Positions 23,142 to 35,880 of a stretch of DNA of 64,000 bases are shown piece by piece. The first letter of the stretch is position 1. Each line of letters starts with the position of its first letter. Made by a program: the position numbers and the translations under genes. The DNA comes from JANNPJ01 sp965200525. GTDB lineage: Bacteria > Actinomycetota > Actinomycetes > Actinomycetales > Kineosporiaceae. The stretch is taken from assembly GCA_965200525.1 (NCBI GenBank), contig OZ241368.1:6448001-6512000 (forward strand). Direction: 5' to 3'. Under the pieces are notes generated by a model. The model made no database searches. It was not told the DNA's origin and saw nothing but the letters and a program-made list of their open reading frames with translations.

Positions 23142-25678
23142 TCGGGATCGTCGTCGTCTCGCACAGCCGGGCCCTGGCCCGGGCGGCGGTGGCGCTTGCG
23201 CAGGAGATGCTGCAGGGCCGGGCCGTGCCGATCGTGATCGCGGCCGGGCTCGACGAGGACACCTTCGGCACCGACGCCGTGCACATCCAGCAGGCGCTGG
23301 TCGAGGCCGACCGGGACGGCGACGGGGTCGTCGTCCTGATGGACCTGGGCAGCGCGGTGCTGTCGGCCGAACTGGCCCTCGAGCTGCTGGACGACGACGC
23401 CGCCCGCGAGCGGGTGCTGCTCTGCCCGGCGCCGCTGGTCGAGGGCCTGGTCGTGGCCGCGGTGACGGCCCTCTCCGGAGCCGGGCGGGACGAGGTGGCG
23501 GCCGAGGCGATGGCCGCGCTGGCCGGCAAGCAGTCGCAGCTCGGTGTTGAGACCGGCCCGGCCCGGGCCGAAGAGCCCGAGCCCGAACCGGCCGCCGCCG
23601 ACCCCGGTGCGGTGACCGGGCGGTTCACCGTGACCGCCCCGCACGGCCTGCACGCGCGCCCGGCGGCCCGGCTGGTGAACCTGGTGCGGGACCTCGACGC
23701 CCCGGTCGAACTGCGCAACCTCAGCACCGGCTCGGCCTGGGTTCCGGCATCCAGCCTCAGCCGGGTGGCCACGCTCGGTGTGCTGTCGGGCCAGGAGGTC
23801 GAGGTTCGGGCGGCCGGCGAGCAGGCCGGTGCGGCCCTGGAGCAGGTGCTGGCCCTGGCCGGGCGCGACTTCGACGAGGACGACACGCCCGCCCCGGCCG
23901 GATCACCGCCGGTGCCGGTCGAGCCGGGGACGACGGGTGGCCCGTTCCCGGCCTCGCCCGGCATCGTCGTCGGCCCGGCGATCGGGGCCGGCCGTTCCGG
24001 TCCGGCGGCCGAGACCGAGCCCCCGGAACCCGGACCATCCCCGGCCGACCCGGTCGATGCCGACTCCGTCACCGAGAACCGGCGGCTGGACGAGGCTTTG
24101 GCCGCTGTCCGCGACCAGGTGCGGCTGGTCCGGGCCACGGTGGCCCGGGAGACTGGCCCGGGTGAGGCCGAGATCTTCGACGCCCACCTGAGCCTGCTCG
24201 ACGACCCGGAACTGGTGGCCACGGCCCGGTCCGCGATCAGCCGGGGTCAGGCCGCCGGCCGGGCCTGGTCGGCGGCGGTCGACCGGGTCGAGTCCGACTT
24301 CCGGGCGCTGACCGATCCCTACCTGCGGGCCCGGGCCGGCGACGTCCGGGACGTCGGTGACCAGGTACTGGCCCACCTGAACGGGGACGCCGCCGGTCTG
24401 CCGGTGGCCGGCGGCCCGCCCGGCGTGCTGGTCGCGGCCGACCTGACCCCGGCCCAGGCCGCGACCCTGAACCCGCGGACCGTGCTCGCGGTGGTGCTGG
24501 CCTTCGGCAGCCCGACCGCCCACAGCGCGATCCTGGCCCGGGCCCGGGGCATCCCGGCCGTGGTCGGGGCCGGGCCCGAGGTGCTGAGCATCGCCGCCGG
24601 CACCGTGCTGGCGGTGGACGGCGGTACCGGCGAGCTGGTCGTCGACCCCGGGCCGGAGGACCTCGCCCGGTTCCGGGCCCGGGCCACGGCGGACGCCGAC
24701 CGGGAACGGATCGCCCTGAGCCGGGCCGGGGGCGCGGCCCGCACCCGGGACGGCGTCGAAGTGCTGGTCGGGGCGAACGTGGGCTCGCTCGACGACGCCC
24801 GCGCCGCCGCCGCGGCCGGCGCCGACCTGATCGGGCTGGTCCGGACCGAGTTCCTGTTCCTCGGCCGGTCCCGGGCGCCGGAGGTGGAGGAGCAGGAGGC
24901 CGGTTACCGGGCCCTGGCCGAAGCCCTGACCGGCCGCCGGATCACCCTGCGCACCCTGGATGTCGGCGGCGACAAGCCGCTCGACTACCTGCCGATGCCG
25001 GTCGAGGCCAACCCGTTCCTCGGCGTCCGGGGCCTGCGGCTGGCCCTGCGCCGGCCCGAACTGCTGGCCGACCAGTTGACGGCGATGGTCCGGGTGGCCC
25101 ACGAGACCCCGGTCAGCATCATGTTCCCCATGGTCAGCACGCTGGCCGAACTGGTCTCGGCCCGCCGGGCCCTGGAGGACGCGATCCGGCGCTGCGGCCC
25201 CACCCGCCCGGCCGGGCTGCAGGTCGGGATCATGGTCGAGGTGCCGGCAGCGGCCCTGAAGGCGGCCACGTTCGCCCCGCACCTGGATTTTCTCAGCATC
25301 GGGACCAACGACCTGACCCAGTACACGCTGGCCGCCGAACGGGGGAACGGCGCGCTGGCCGCCCTGGCCGATCCGCTCGACCCGGCCGTGCTGCGGCTGA
25401 TCGATGCCACCTGCCGGGCCGCCGGCCCGGCCCTGGTCGCGGTCTGCGGAGAGCTGGCCGCCGACCAGCGGGCGGCATCGGTGCTGGTCGGGCTGGGGGT
25501 TCGCGAGCTCAGCGTCTCGCCCCGGGCCGTTCCCGGGATCAAGCAGGCGGTGCGCAATCTGGTGCATTCCGACGCCGTTCCGCTGGCCGCCCGGGCGCTG
25601 GACGTAGGTTCGGCCGACGCCGTCCGCGACCTGCTGAGCACCGACCGACCCGGGCGGTCACGATCCACAGCAGGATGA
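23138..25678 (+). CDS. dhaM: DhaM-HPr-Enzyme I fusion phosphotransferase
   Basis: An 846-residue three-part PTS protein. Residues 1-~135 are the mannose-type EIIA domain DhaM with phospho-acceptor H9 in VVSHSRALA. Residues ~160-245 are an HPr domain with H172 in GLHARPAARL. Residues ~265-846 form a complete Enzyme I: swivel histidine H462 in GSPTAHSAILARARG, PEP-domain stretches GIMVEVPAAAL and LSIGTNDLTQYTLAAERGN, and C770 in VCGEL. In E. coli DhaM the EI part is truncated; here it looks full length, so the one chain could pass phosphate from PEP to DhaL unaided. The ATG at 23138 overlaps the dhaL stop. Confidence 0.93.
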   Translation: MIGIVVVSHSRALARAAVALAQEMLQGRAVPIVIAAGLDEDTFGTDAVHIQQALVEADRDGDGVVVLMDLGSAVLSAELALELLDDDAARERVLLCPAPLVEGLVVAAVTALSGAGRDEVAAEAMAALAGKQSQLGVETGPARAEEPEPEPAAADPGAVTGRFTVTAPHGLHARPAARLVNLVRDLDAPVELRNLSTGSAWVPASSLSRVATLGVLSGQEVEVRAAGEQAGAALEQVLALAGRDFDEDDTPAPAGSPPVPVEPGTTGGPFPASPGIVVGPAIGAGRSGPAAETEPPEPGPSPADPVDADSVTENRRLDEALAAVRDQVRLVRATVARETGPGEAEIFDAHLSLLDDPELVATARSAISRGQAAGRAWSAAVDRVESDFRALTDPYLRARAGDVRDVGDQVLAHLNGDAAGLPVAGGPPGVLVAADLTPAQAATLNPRTVLAVVLAFGSPTAHSAILARARGIPAVVGAGPEVLSIAAGTVLAVDGGTGELVVDPGPEDLARFRARATADADRERIALSRAGGAARTRDGVEVLVGANVGSLDDARAAAAAGADLIGLVRTEFLFLGRSRAPEVEEQEAGYRALAEALTGRRITLRTLDVGGDKPLDYLPMPVEANPFLGVRGLRLALRRPELLADQLTAMVRVAHETPVSIMFPMVSTLAELVSARRALEDAIRRCGPTRPAGLQVGIMVEVPAAALKAATFAPHLDFLSIGTNDLTQYTLAAERGNGALAALADPLDPAVLRLIDATCRAAGPALVAVCGELAADQRAASVLVGLGVRELSVSPRAVPGIKQAVRNLVHSDAVPLAARALDVGSADAVRDLLSTDRPGRSRSTAG

Positions 25679-25757
25679 CAGCCCTCAGCCCCTCATCTCG
25701 GCGACGGCCCGGCCGACCGGTATCAGCGACCCCATCTTCGATCCGAAGGCGGAAATC

Positions 25758-26021
25758 ATGTCCGTCAGCTCTGTCGGCGGTTCCAACCCATCGGCCGCCG
25801 CCCTCCAGAAGCAGTTGCAGGCCGACCAGAAGGCCCTCGCCGACGACGAGAAGGCCAAGGCCGCCCAGCAGGTGCTGAGCGCCGACCAGTTGCGGATCAC
25901 CTCCGACACCACCGCCCTGGCCGCCCTCAGCTCGAGCTCGGCAACCCCCGCGGCCCCGACCCCCAGCACCACCCCCTCGGCTTCGACCACGGCCGGCACC
26001 AAGGTCGATCTGTACCTCTGA
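25758..26021 (+). CDS. Small predicted coiled-coil protein
   Basis: An 87-residue protein with a polar N-terminus (MSVSSVGGSNPS), a helical, Gln/Lys/Asp-rich segment at about 14-55 (LQKQLQADQKALADDEK and on) that looks like a coiled coil, and a Ser/Thr/Pro/Ala-rich tail. No signal peptide or known motif. The ATG at 25758 has a weak GGCGGA upstream. It stands alone between the dha operon and a membrane-protein gene. Similar short helical proteins exist in other bacteria without known function. I cannot exclude that it is not translated, but codon use is like its neighbours. Confidence 0.6.
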   Translation: MSVSSVGGSNPSAAALQKQLQADQKALADDEKAKAAQQVLSADQLRITSDTTALAALSSSSATPAAPTPSTTPSASTTAGTKVDLYL

Positions 26022-26054
26022 CCCCGGGTTCGCAGGCCAAGTACGGTGAACCAC

Positions 26055-26765
26055 ATGATCTCGCCCCGACCGCTCCGACCGCTCCGATCGCCCGCCGCCC
26101 TCTGGCACCTGGCCACCGCCGCGGCTGTCGGCACCGGGCTGGTCTGGCAGATCGTGCTGAGCATTCGCGGCGTCAACGTGCTGGTCGACGCGACCGGAGC
26201 GGTGCCCGGGCTGGGTACCCGGCTGGTCCGGTTCTTCAGCTACTTCACGGTCGAGAGCAACATCCTGGTGCTGATCACCGCACTCACCCTGATGATCCGC
26301 CCCGACCGGGACGGCCCGTGGTGGCGGATCGCCCGGCTGGAGGCCCTGTTCGGGATCGCCGTCACCGGAGTGGTCTACTCCACCCTGCTGCGCGGGGTGG
26401 TGGACCTGCACGGGGCGGCCGCGGTGACCAACGCCCTGCTGCACTACGTCGGCCCGGTGATGGCCGTGCTCGGCTGGCTGCTGTTCGGCCCCCGCCCCCG
26501 GATCACCGAGAACACCCTGGTGCTGTCCCTGATCTGGCCGGCCGCCTACGTCGTCTGGGGCTTCGCCTACGGTGGCGTCACGGACTGGTACCCGTACCCG
26601 TTCATCGACGTCACCAAGCTCGGCTACGTGACCGTGATCCGCAACGGGATCGCTCTGAACCTGCTGCTGGTCGGCGTCGGCGCCCTGTTCATGTGGCTGG
26701 ACCACCACCTGCCGGCCGCTCCGGGCCGGGCCGGCGGCACCGAGACTGTCGGCCCGCTCCGGTAG
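26055..26765 (+). CDS. Pr6Pr-like integral membrane protein
   Basis: A ~236-residue membrane protein with six predicted helices. The stretch FFSYFTVESNILVLI near residues 60-75 and the later YPYPFIDVTKLGY are characteristic of the Pr6Pr/FAR-17a-like family found in actinobacteria. Its biochemical role is not established. The ATG at 26055 is preferred; an in-frame GTG at 26046 is possible and neither has a clear ribosome site. The gene precedes the SNF2 helicase gene by 31 bp in the same direction, so the two may be cotranscribed. Confidence 0.8.
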   Translation: MISPRPLRPLRSPAALWHLATAAAVGTGLVWQIVLSIRGVNVLVDATGAVPGLGTRLVRFFSYFTVESNILVLITALTLMIRPDRDGPWWRIARLEALFGIAVTGVVYSTLLRGVVDLHGAAAVTNALLHYVGPVMAVLGWLLFGPRPRITENTLVLSLIWPAAYVVWGFAYGGVTDWYPYPFIDVTKLGYVTVIRNGIALNLLLVGVGALFMWLDHHLPAAPGRAGGTETVGPLR

Positions 26766-26796
26766 CGTGCGGGGCCAGTCCTGGGAGGAGCCGCCC

Positions 26797-30120
<3,324 letters not shown>

Positions 30121-30129
30121 CCACGGCGG

Positions 30130-30537
30130 TCAGAGCTCGTGGCCGGCGGTGCTGTCGACATGACCCGGGATCTCCCCCTCGTGGCGGTCTCCGGTCGTCA
30201 GCGTGCCGCTCGGCTCGAACATCAGGATCGAACCACCTGGGGACGACGGTTTGTGCTCAGTGCCTCTCGGCACCACGAAGGTGTCGCCCGGGGTGAGAAC
30301 GACCGTGCTCTCCTGACCGTCTCCGTCCCGCAGCGAGACCTCGAACCGGCCGTCGAGGACCAGGAAGAACTCGTCGGTGTCGTCGTGCGTGTGCCAGAGG
30401 TGCTCGCCCAGGGTGTGGGCCACCCGCACGTCGTAGTCATTCATCCGGGCCACGATCCGGGGGCTGTAGACCTCGTCGAACGAGGCCAGGGCGGTGGTCA
30501 GGTTCACCGGTGGGGACACCGGCCGGGAAGGAGTCAT
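30130..30537 (-). CDS. Cupin-domain protein
   Basis: A 135-residue single-domain cupin. The first cupin motif H-x-H-x4-E is visible in HLWHTHDDTDEFFLVLDGRFEV (H about 49 and 51, E about 56), and the second motif in GDTFVVPRGTEHKP. It should bind a metal ion; substrate unknown. The ATG at 30537 starts the frame. It converges on the SNF2 gene, whose stop is only 9 bp away; a short CTGACC/GGTCAG hairpin spans the two ends. Confidence 0.88.
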   Translation of the reverse strand: MTPSRPVSPPVNLTTALASFDEVYSPRIVARMNDYDVRVAHTLGEHLWHTHDDTDEFFLVLDGRFEVSLRDGDGQESTVVLTPGDTFVVPRGTEHKPSSPGGSILMFEPSGTLTTGDRHEGEIPGHVDSTAGHEL

Positions 30538-30601
30538 GCGTCCATCCTGCTGCGCCGCCGGGCCGCTGTCTTGGACGTTCCTGACCCGGATCAGCCGCGG
30601 A

Positions 30602-31501
30602 TCAGCGCGACTCAGCGCGGGTCAACGAGGATCGGCGAGACAGCCGGGACGACAACCCAATCAGCGGGCCGAGGCCGAGAACGACCGTGGACGCCGGGGA
30701 AAGGATAATCGGCGGCTGGCTGATCTCCCAGCCGGCCACGCCGGGCCACCCGCCGTGCCGGTAATAGGCCAGATACATCAGGGCCAGGACGCCGACCACC
30801 GCGGCCAGGCTGAACCCGGCGGCCCGGGCGCCACCGGGCCGCAGGGCGACCACCGACACCCCCGCCGCCAGGAGCGCCCAGCCGACGACGATGCTCACCG
30901 GGCGCGGATCGGAGGTGATCACGTCTCGGTCGAGAACCAGCTGGGCCAGGATCGCGGCCATCGCGAACACGCTGAACCAGCTCTCGGCCGAGACCCGGCT
31001 CCACCCGCCCGCGCTGATAGGACCGCCCGGCTCGAGCGGGCCGGTCACATCGAGGCAGCGGGTCAACCACCAGACCAGGCCGAGCAGGACCGCGAGTTGC
31101 GGGGTCTGGACCACCGCGTGCCACCACCAGCGGGTGTCCTCCGAGCCGGACAGCAGCGAGACCCGGACCGGGGCGGCCAGAATGGTCATCGGCCCGAGCA
31201 CCGCTCCGACCACGGTGCCGAGGGCCAGAACCCGATGGCCGAACCGGGCCAGGGCGACGGCGACCGCCACGGTGAAGACCGACAGGGCCAGCATGGCCAG
31301 CACGTGCCGGGTGAGCGAGAACAGCTGCCCCTCGGCCGAGATCCCCCAGTCGGCCAGCTGGATCCGGAACGCCCATTGGGCCCAGCCCGCCACCCCACCG
31401 TCGAGCACGCCCAGCGCGATGATCGCCGGCAGCCCGACCAGGGCGATTCGCAGAGCCTGAGCCCGGGCCGGCCGGCCGCGGTGGTCCGTGAGAGCCTCCA
31501 T
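30602..31501 (-). CDS. Multi-pass membrane protein of unknown function
   Basis: A 299-residue hydrophobic protein with about seven or eight predicted membrane helices. The N-terminus is basic and short; the C-terminus is basic and serine-rich. No transporter or enzyme signature is recognised. The ATG at 31501 is the first start; ribosome site is weak. It diverges from the SGNH hydrolase gene 86 bp away. Codon use matches the surroundings. Confidence 0.75.
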   Translation of the reverse strand: MEALTDHRGRPARAQALRIALVGLPAIIALGVLDGGVAGWAQWAFRIQLADWGISAEGQLFSLTRHVLAMLALSVFTVAVAVALARFGHRVLALGTVVGAVLGPMTILAAPVRVSLLSGSEDTRWWWHAVVQTPQLAVLLGLVWWLTRCLDVTGPLEPGGPISAGGWSRVSAESWFSVFAMAAILAQLVLDRDVITSDPRPVSIVVGWALLAAGVSVVALRPGGARAAGFSLAAVVGVLALMYLAYYRHGGWPGVAGWEISQPPIILSPASTVVLGLGPLIGLSSRLSRRSSLTRAESR

Positions 31502-31587
31502 GGCCGGATGTCGGCACCCGCCGGCCCCGACTTGAGGTCTTGGGCGGCCCGGATCCGGGGGGCCGACCGGAAATCAGCAGGGCCGCG

Positions 31588-32322
31588 ATGCGGTTGCCCT
31601 TGATCGTGACTGCGATCCCGTTCGAGTACTCGAACCTGAGCGAGCGCCCAACGGGGCGGTTGATGGCGGTCGCGTCCCGCCTCTCGGCCGGGGTTCGCCA
31701 GGTTCAGGCCCAGATCGCGCCGTTCGCGGCCGACTGGCAGGCCGCCAACCAGGTCGCCCTCCGCACCACCGGGCCGTTGTGGGTGGTGCTCGGCGACTCG
31801 ATGTCGCAGGGCATCGGGGCGCCGGCCTTCGACCAGGGCTGGGTCGGCCAGCTGGCCGAGCGGCTCGAGCGGGAGGGCCACCGGCACCGGGTGCTCAACC
31901 TCTCGGTCAGCGGGGCCCGCCTGCGCGACGTCCTCGATCGGCAGCTGCCCGCGCTCAGATCGCTGGCCATCGACGCCGACCTGCTCACGGTCATGATCGG
32001 CTCCAACGACATGGTCAGCCCGGCCCACCGCCGGCAGCTGGTGGCCGGCTTCGCCGAACTTCTGGGCCAGGTTCCGACCGGGACGATCATCGCCGGCCTG
32101 CCCAATCCCCACGCGGTCTCGCGGCAGGTCAACGCCCTGCTGGCCGCGGCCGCCACCGCTGGGCGGATCGGCGTCGCCGAGCTGGGGCAGGTCACCCCCC
32201 GAAGCTGGCGGGGCAAGCTCGCGGCCGACCATTTCCATCCCAACGAGCTCGGCTACGCCGAGCTGGCCGAGGCTTTCGCGCGGGCCGTCAACCTGGGGCA
32301 TACCCCGCCGAAACCGACCTAG
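31588..32322 (+). CDS. SGNH/GDSL-family hydrolase
   Basis: A 244-residue esterase-like protein. Catalytic Ser is S71 in LGDSMSQGIG (block I), the oxyanion residues are in GSNDM (block III), and D214/H217 lie in DHFHPNELGY (block V). The family cleaves esters or acetyl groups on lipids and glycans. There is no clear signal peptide, so it is probably cytoplasmic. The ATG at 31588 is chosen; the frame extends 16 codons upstream without support. It is followed after 78 bp by a GGDEF-EAL gene in the same direction. Confidence 0.88.
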   Translation: MRLPLIVTAIPFEYSNLSERPTGRLMAVASRLSAGVRQVQAQIAPFAADWQAANQVALRTTGPLWVVLGDSMSQGIGAPAFDQGWVGQLAERLEREGHRHRVLNLSVSGARLRDVLDRQLPALRSLAIDADLLTVMIGSNDMVSPAHRRQLVAGFAELLGQVPTGTIIAGLPNPHAVSRQVNALLAAAATAGRIGVAELGQVTPRSWRGKLAADHFHPNELGYAELAEAFARAVNLGHTPPKPT

Positions 32323-32400
32323 GGCAAGGCCGCGACCACACTCGGTGCGTCATTGCCGAACTGGCTTCAGCGCAGGTCGGAATGGGCCGATACTCATCCC

Positions 32401-34383
32401 ATGGCTCGCATGCCGAGGTTCGGTGCCGGCTCGCGCCTGTTCGCAAGTTTCGCCGTCCTGGCCCTGGTGCCGGTACTTGTTCTCGGTGCCCTGCTGGCCT
32501 TTCAGTACCGCCACGAGGTGCAGCTGCGCGGCGTCGCCCAGGCCCGGTCCCAGGCCGAGGTGATCGCCCGGCTGCTGAGCGAGACCCAACTCGACGGGCA
32601 GAGCCTCGACCAGGGCCTGACCGCGACCGAGACCGGCCGGGTGATGGCCTTCACCCAGGCCGAGGTCGCCGCCGGCGCCGTGGTCCGGCTGCGGCTGCAC
32701 TCACCCGACCAGCAGGTGGTGTTCAGCGACGACGGCTCGGGCCGGCTGGGCGGGCCGGACGACGACGTCGGCGAGGCGCTCGAAGGCGAGACCGTCGCCC
32801 AGATCACCCACCTGAACGACGATCCGACCGACCAGGGCCCGGTCGGGGTGCGGGTGGTCGAGGTCTACGTCGCCCTGCACAACCAGCAGACCGGGGCCAC
32901 CACCGGCGTCCTGGAGATCTACCTGCCCTACGACGGGATAGCCCGCCAGCTCAGCGTCGGCCTGCACCGCCTCTACCTGGCTCTGGGCCTCGGCCTGGCC
33001 CTGCTCTACCTCACCTTGGCCGGCCTGTCCGGCTGGACCACCCGGCGGCTGGGCCGGCACGCGGCCCGGTACGAGCACCTGGCCACCCACGACCAGCTGA
33101 CCGATCTGCCCAACCGGGCGCTGTTCACCGACCGGATCGCGCTCGCGGTCAGCACGGTCGAGCACCACGGCGGGGGCGCCGCCGTCGTCCTGATCGACCT
33201 GGACCGGTTCCGCGAGATCAACGACACTCTCGGGCACCACAACGGGGATCTGCTGCTGGCCCGGATCGCCGAACGGCTGGAGGCCGAGGTGACGGACGCC
33301 GACACGGTCGCCCGCCTCGGTGGCGACGAGTTCGGCCTGGTGCTGCCCGGGGTGGCCCACCGCGACCAGATCGACGTCGCGCTGGAGCGGATCCGGGCCA
33401 CCATCGAGACCGAGATCGAGCTCGACGGCCTGCCGCTCAACCTGGAGGCCAGTTTCGGAGTCGTCTTCATCCCGAACGACGGCCGCGATCCCGACCTGCT
33501 GATGCAGCACGCGGACGTCGCGATGTACGTGGCCAAGCGCACTCACAGCGGCATCGTGTGTTATGACAGCGCCCAGGACCACTACAACGCCGAACGACTG
33601 GCCCTGGTGGCCGAGCTGCGCCGGGCCCTGGACCGCGGCGAGCTCCTGCTGCACTACCAGCCCCAGGTGCACCAGCCCAGCGGCACGGTGACCACGCTCG
33701 AGGCCCTGGTCCGGTGGCAGCACCCGACCCGGGGACTGCTGCCGCCGGACGAGTTCGTGCCGATCGCCGAGCAGACCGGCCTGATCGACGACCTGACCCG
33801 GTGGGTACTCGACGCCGCCCTGGGCCGCCTGCGCGAATGGCGGCTCACCCGGCCCGACCTGGTGGTCGCGGTCAACATCTCGGCCCGCAGCCTGCAGCAT
33901 CCGGAGTTCCCCCACCTGGTGCTGGAGGCTCTGGCCCGCAACGGCGCCACCGCCGACTGGCTGCTGCTCGAGATCACCGAGACGGCGCTGGTCACCGACG
34001 CTGAGTACGCGGCAAAGGTGCTGGGCGAGCTGAGCGACGCCGGCCTGCGGCTGAGCCTGGACGACTTCGGCCAGGGCTACACCAGTCTCAGCCAGCTCAG
34101 CCGGCTCCCGGTCACCGAGCTCAAGATCGACAAAGGCTTCGTGCTGAACATGCTGCAGAACCGCAGTGACGCCGCGATCGTGCGCTCGGTCGTCGAGCTG
34201 GGCCACAATCTGGGCCTGGACGTGGTGGCCGAGGGCGTCGAGACGGCCGAGGCGCTGGACGTTCTGATCACCCTCGGCTGCGACATCACCCAGGGCTACT
34301 ACTTCAGCCGGCCGATGCCGGCCGATCAGGTCGCCGGCTGGCTGGCCGGGACCAGCCCGGTCTCTCAGTCCAGCCCGGTGTAG
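32401..34383 (+). CDS. Membrane GGDEF-EAL c-di-GMP turnover protein
   Basis: A 660-residue protein: two membrane helices (about 12-35 and 190-215) flank an extracellular sensor of about 150 residues, then GGDEF (motif at 307-311) and EAL (E434-A435-L436) domains. The EAL domain keeps NISARSL, EITETAL, DDFGQGYTSL and KIDKGF, so phosphodiesterase activity is expected. The inhibitory RxxD site before GGDEF is lost (TDAD). Both synthesis and breakdown of c-di-GMP are possible. The ATG at 32401 gives a normal signal-anchor start; an in-frame TTG at 32353 is unlikely. Its last 19 bp overlap the convergent VanW gene. Confidence 0.9.
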   Translation: MARMPRFGAGSRLFASFAVLALVPVLVLGALLAFQYRHEVQLRGVAQARSQAEVIARLLSETQLDGQSLDQGLTATETGRVMAFTQAEVAAGAVVRLRLHSPDQQVVFSDDGSGRLGGPDDDVGEALEGETVAQITHLNDDPTDQGPVGVRVVEVYVALHNQQTGATTGVLEIYLPYDGIARQLSVGLHRLYLALGLGLALLYLTLAGLSGWTTRRLGRHAARYEHLATHDQLTDLPNRALFTDRIALAVSTVEHHGGGAAVVLIDLDRFREINDTLGHHNGDLLLARIAERLEAEVTDADTVARLGGDEFGLVLPGVAHRDQIDVALERIRATIETEIELDGLPLNLEASFGVVFIPNDGRDPDLLMQHADVAMYVAKRTHSGIVCYDSAQDHYNAERLALVAELRRALDRGELLLHYQPQVHQPSGTVTTLEALVRWQHPTRGLLPPDEFVPIAEQTGLIDDLTRWVLDAALGRLREWRLTRPDLVVAVNISARSLQHPEFPHLVLEALARNGATADWLLLEITETALVTDAEYAAKVLGELSDAGLRLSLDDFGQGYTSLSQLSRLPVTELKIDKGFVLNMLQNRSDAAIVRSVVELGHNLGLDVVAEGVETAEALDVLITLGCDITQGYYFSRPMPADQVAGWLAGTSPVSQSSPV

Positions 34384-35654
34384 GCCCACGACAGGCGATC
34401 GGTCCGCAGGGTCGAGCCGTCCTGGCGAACCGTCCGGCTGACGTTCACGCTGAATCCCCCGCCGGTGCGCGGCACCCGGGGGCCGGTGACCGAGTCGACC
34501 ACCCGGTCGCCGGTGTGCCCGTAGAGGGCGACCGTCACCGAGGTGGCCGTGGTCGAGGCTCGGATGACCACCGGCACGGCGGTGTCGTTACGGATCACCT
34601 GATCGATGGTGTCGTAGTCGAGCGTGGCCTCGCGCCCGGGCGGGTAGCGGGAGATGTACTTGCTGTGCGGCTGGTGCTTGACGATGGTGAGCCCGGAGAA
34701 CCAGGCCGCGTTGAACAGCGTGGTCGAGAACTGCGACACCCCGCCGCCGACCTGGCTGACCAGCTCGCCCTCGGCGATCGCGGGCGCGTTCACGAATCCC
34801 CGCTCGAGCGTGCGCCGGCCGGACCGGGCGTTCAGGGAGAAGGTCTGGCCCGGCGCGATCACCGCCCCGTCGACGATCTCGGCGATCCGGTGGATGTTGG
34901 TGACCCGGGGCGCGCAGCACGGGTGCAGGGTGGTGAAGGTGCCGATCAGCTGGTCGACCTTGGCCGCCTCAGCCGTGGTCACCTCCGGTTCGGTCGTCAC
35001 CAGGGGCAGGGTGAGGCTCGTGCCGCGGGCCGCGACGGTCGCCCGCAGCGCGGTCACGGCGGCCGCGACGTCGACCTTCTGCCCGGTCACGGCCGGCCGC
35101 ACCCGCACCCCGGCGTCGGTGGCGGTGAACGACGCGTTGAGCTTCTCGGACAACTTCGCGGTCGGGACGGCGAGCTCCATCCTCGCGTCCGCGGCGTCCT
35201 TGCTGAACTCGCTGAGTCGCGAGGTCAACGCGGCCTTGGCCGCCGCCGCGTCGAAGACTATCACCGGATGGACGTCGTGCGGGGTGGTCCGGCCCAACCC
35301 GAGGCGGCCGAGCAGGCCGCTCGGGCCGTTCGCGAACACCGCCCGCTCGGTGGCGGCCCGGTCGAGCGAGATCCCGGCCTCGGCCGGCGGCAGGCTGCGG
35401 GCGGCGTCGGCCACGTGCAGCTCGATCGGCCGGGCGACCTCGGTGGTGACCGGCCCGTCGAGCACGGCGACCAGCTGGGCGTGGGTCATGCCACCGACCG
35501 CGACCCCGGCGATCCGGGTACCGGGAGCGACCTCGTCGCGGTTGGCGACCAGCAGGGCCGCACCGGCCCCAGCCAGCAGCGCGAGGACGCTGATCAGGAT
35601 CAGCGCCGGCACCAGGGCCCGGCCACTCGAACGATCATCTGTCACGTCAGTCAT
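34365..35654 (-). CDS. VanW-family protein with YoaR-like peptidoglycan-binding domain
   Basis: A 429-residue membrane-anchored protein. A helix at about 18-42 is followed by YoaR-type putative peptidoglycan-binding repeats (for example GTRIAGVAVGGMTHAQLVAV) and a C-terminal VanW domain with NIHRIAEIVDGAVIAPGQTF, VGGGVSQFSTTLFNAAWFSG and SKYISRYPPGREATLDY. VanW proteins are linked to some glycopeptide-resistance clusters but are common in actinobacterial cell-envelope genes; no van ligase is nearby, so resistance should not be assumed. The ATG at 35654 is chosen over one nine codons upstream. The 3' end overlaps the GGDEF-EAL gene by 19 bp. Confidence 0.92.
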   Translation of the reverse strand: MTDVTDDRSSGRALVPALILISVLALLAGAGAALLVANRDEVAPGTRIAGVAVGGMTHAQLVAVLDGPVTTEVARPIELHVADAARSLPPAEAGISLDRAATERAVFANGPSGLLGRLGLGRTTPHDVHPVIVFDAAAAKAALTSRLSEFSKDAADARMELAVPTAKLSEKLNASFTATDAGVRVRPAVTGQKVDVAAAVTALRATVAARGTSLTLPLVTTEPEVTTAEAAKVDQLIGTFTTLHPCCAPRVTNIHRIAEIVDGAVIAPGQTFSLNARSGRRTLERGFVNAPAIAEGELVSQVGGGVSQFSTTLFNAAWFSGLTIVKHQPHSKYISRYPPGREATLDYDTIDQVIRNDTAVPVVIRASTTATSVTVALYGHTGDRVVDSVTGPRVPRTGGGFSVNVSRTVRQDGSTLRTDRLSWAYTGLD

Positions 35655-35813
35655 CGTGCCCTGTGTCCGGCCCTGGGGCATCGGTCGGTCGACTGACGCG
35701 CCGCGGGTCGAGCTACGGACCTCTGGGCCGGCCCGGTGGCGGCGTCCGGCTTGAGGGGAATTTTAGGTTTTCCGCATTGACCCGCTCCGCCCCTTCGTTC
35801 AAGCTCTGATCTT

Positions 35814-35827
35814 AGAGAGCGCTCTCT
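35814..35827. promoter_or_regulatory. Perfect LacI-type palindrome upstream of GH64 glucanase
   Basis: AGAGAGCGCTCTCT, a perfect 14-bp palindrome of the GAGCGCTC type used by LacI-family regulators of polysaccharide genes in actinobacteria (for example CebR sites TGGGAGCGCTCCCA). It lies 53 bp before the ATG. A TTGACC at 35777-35782 could be a -35 element. Its binder is not next to it; the only LacI gene in the window is at 7236, and its own operators differ. Confidence 0.75.
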
Positions 35828-35880
35828 GGCGCAGGGAGAGCGACTCGGGCAACGACGCCCCACGGACAAGGAGTACCGCC

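Noticed and set aside
34365..35654. VanW gene as evidence of glycopeptide resistance
   Set aside because: No vanHAX or other resistance genes are nearby; VanW-domain proteins are common in actinobacteria.
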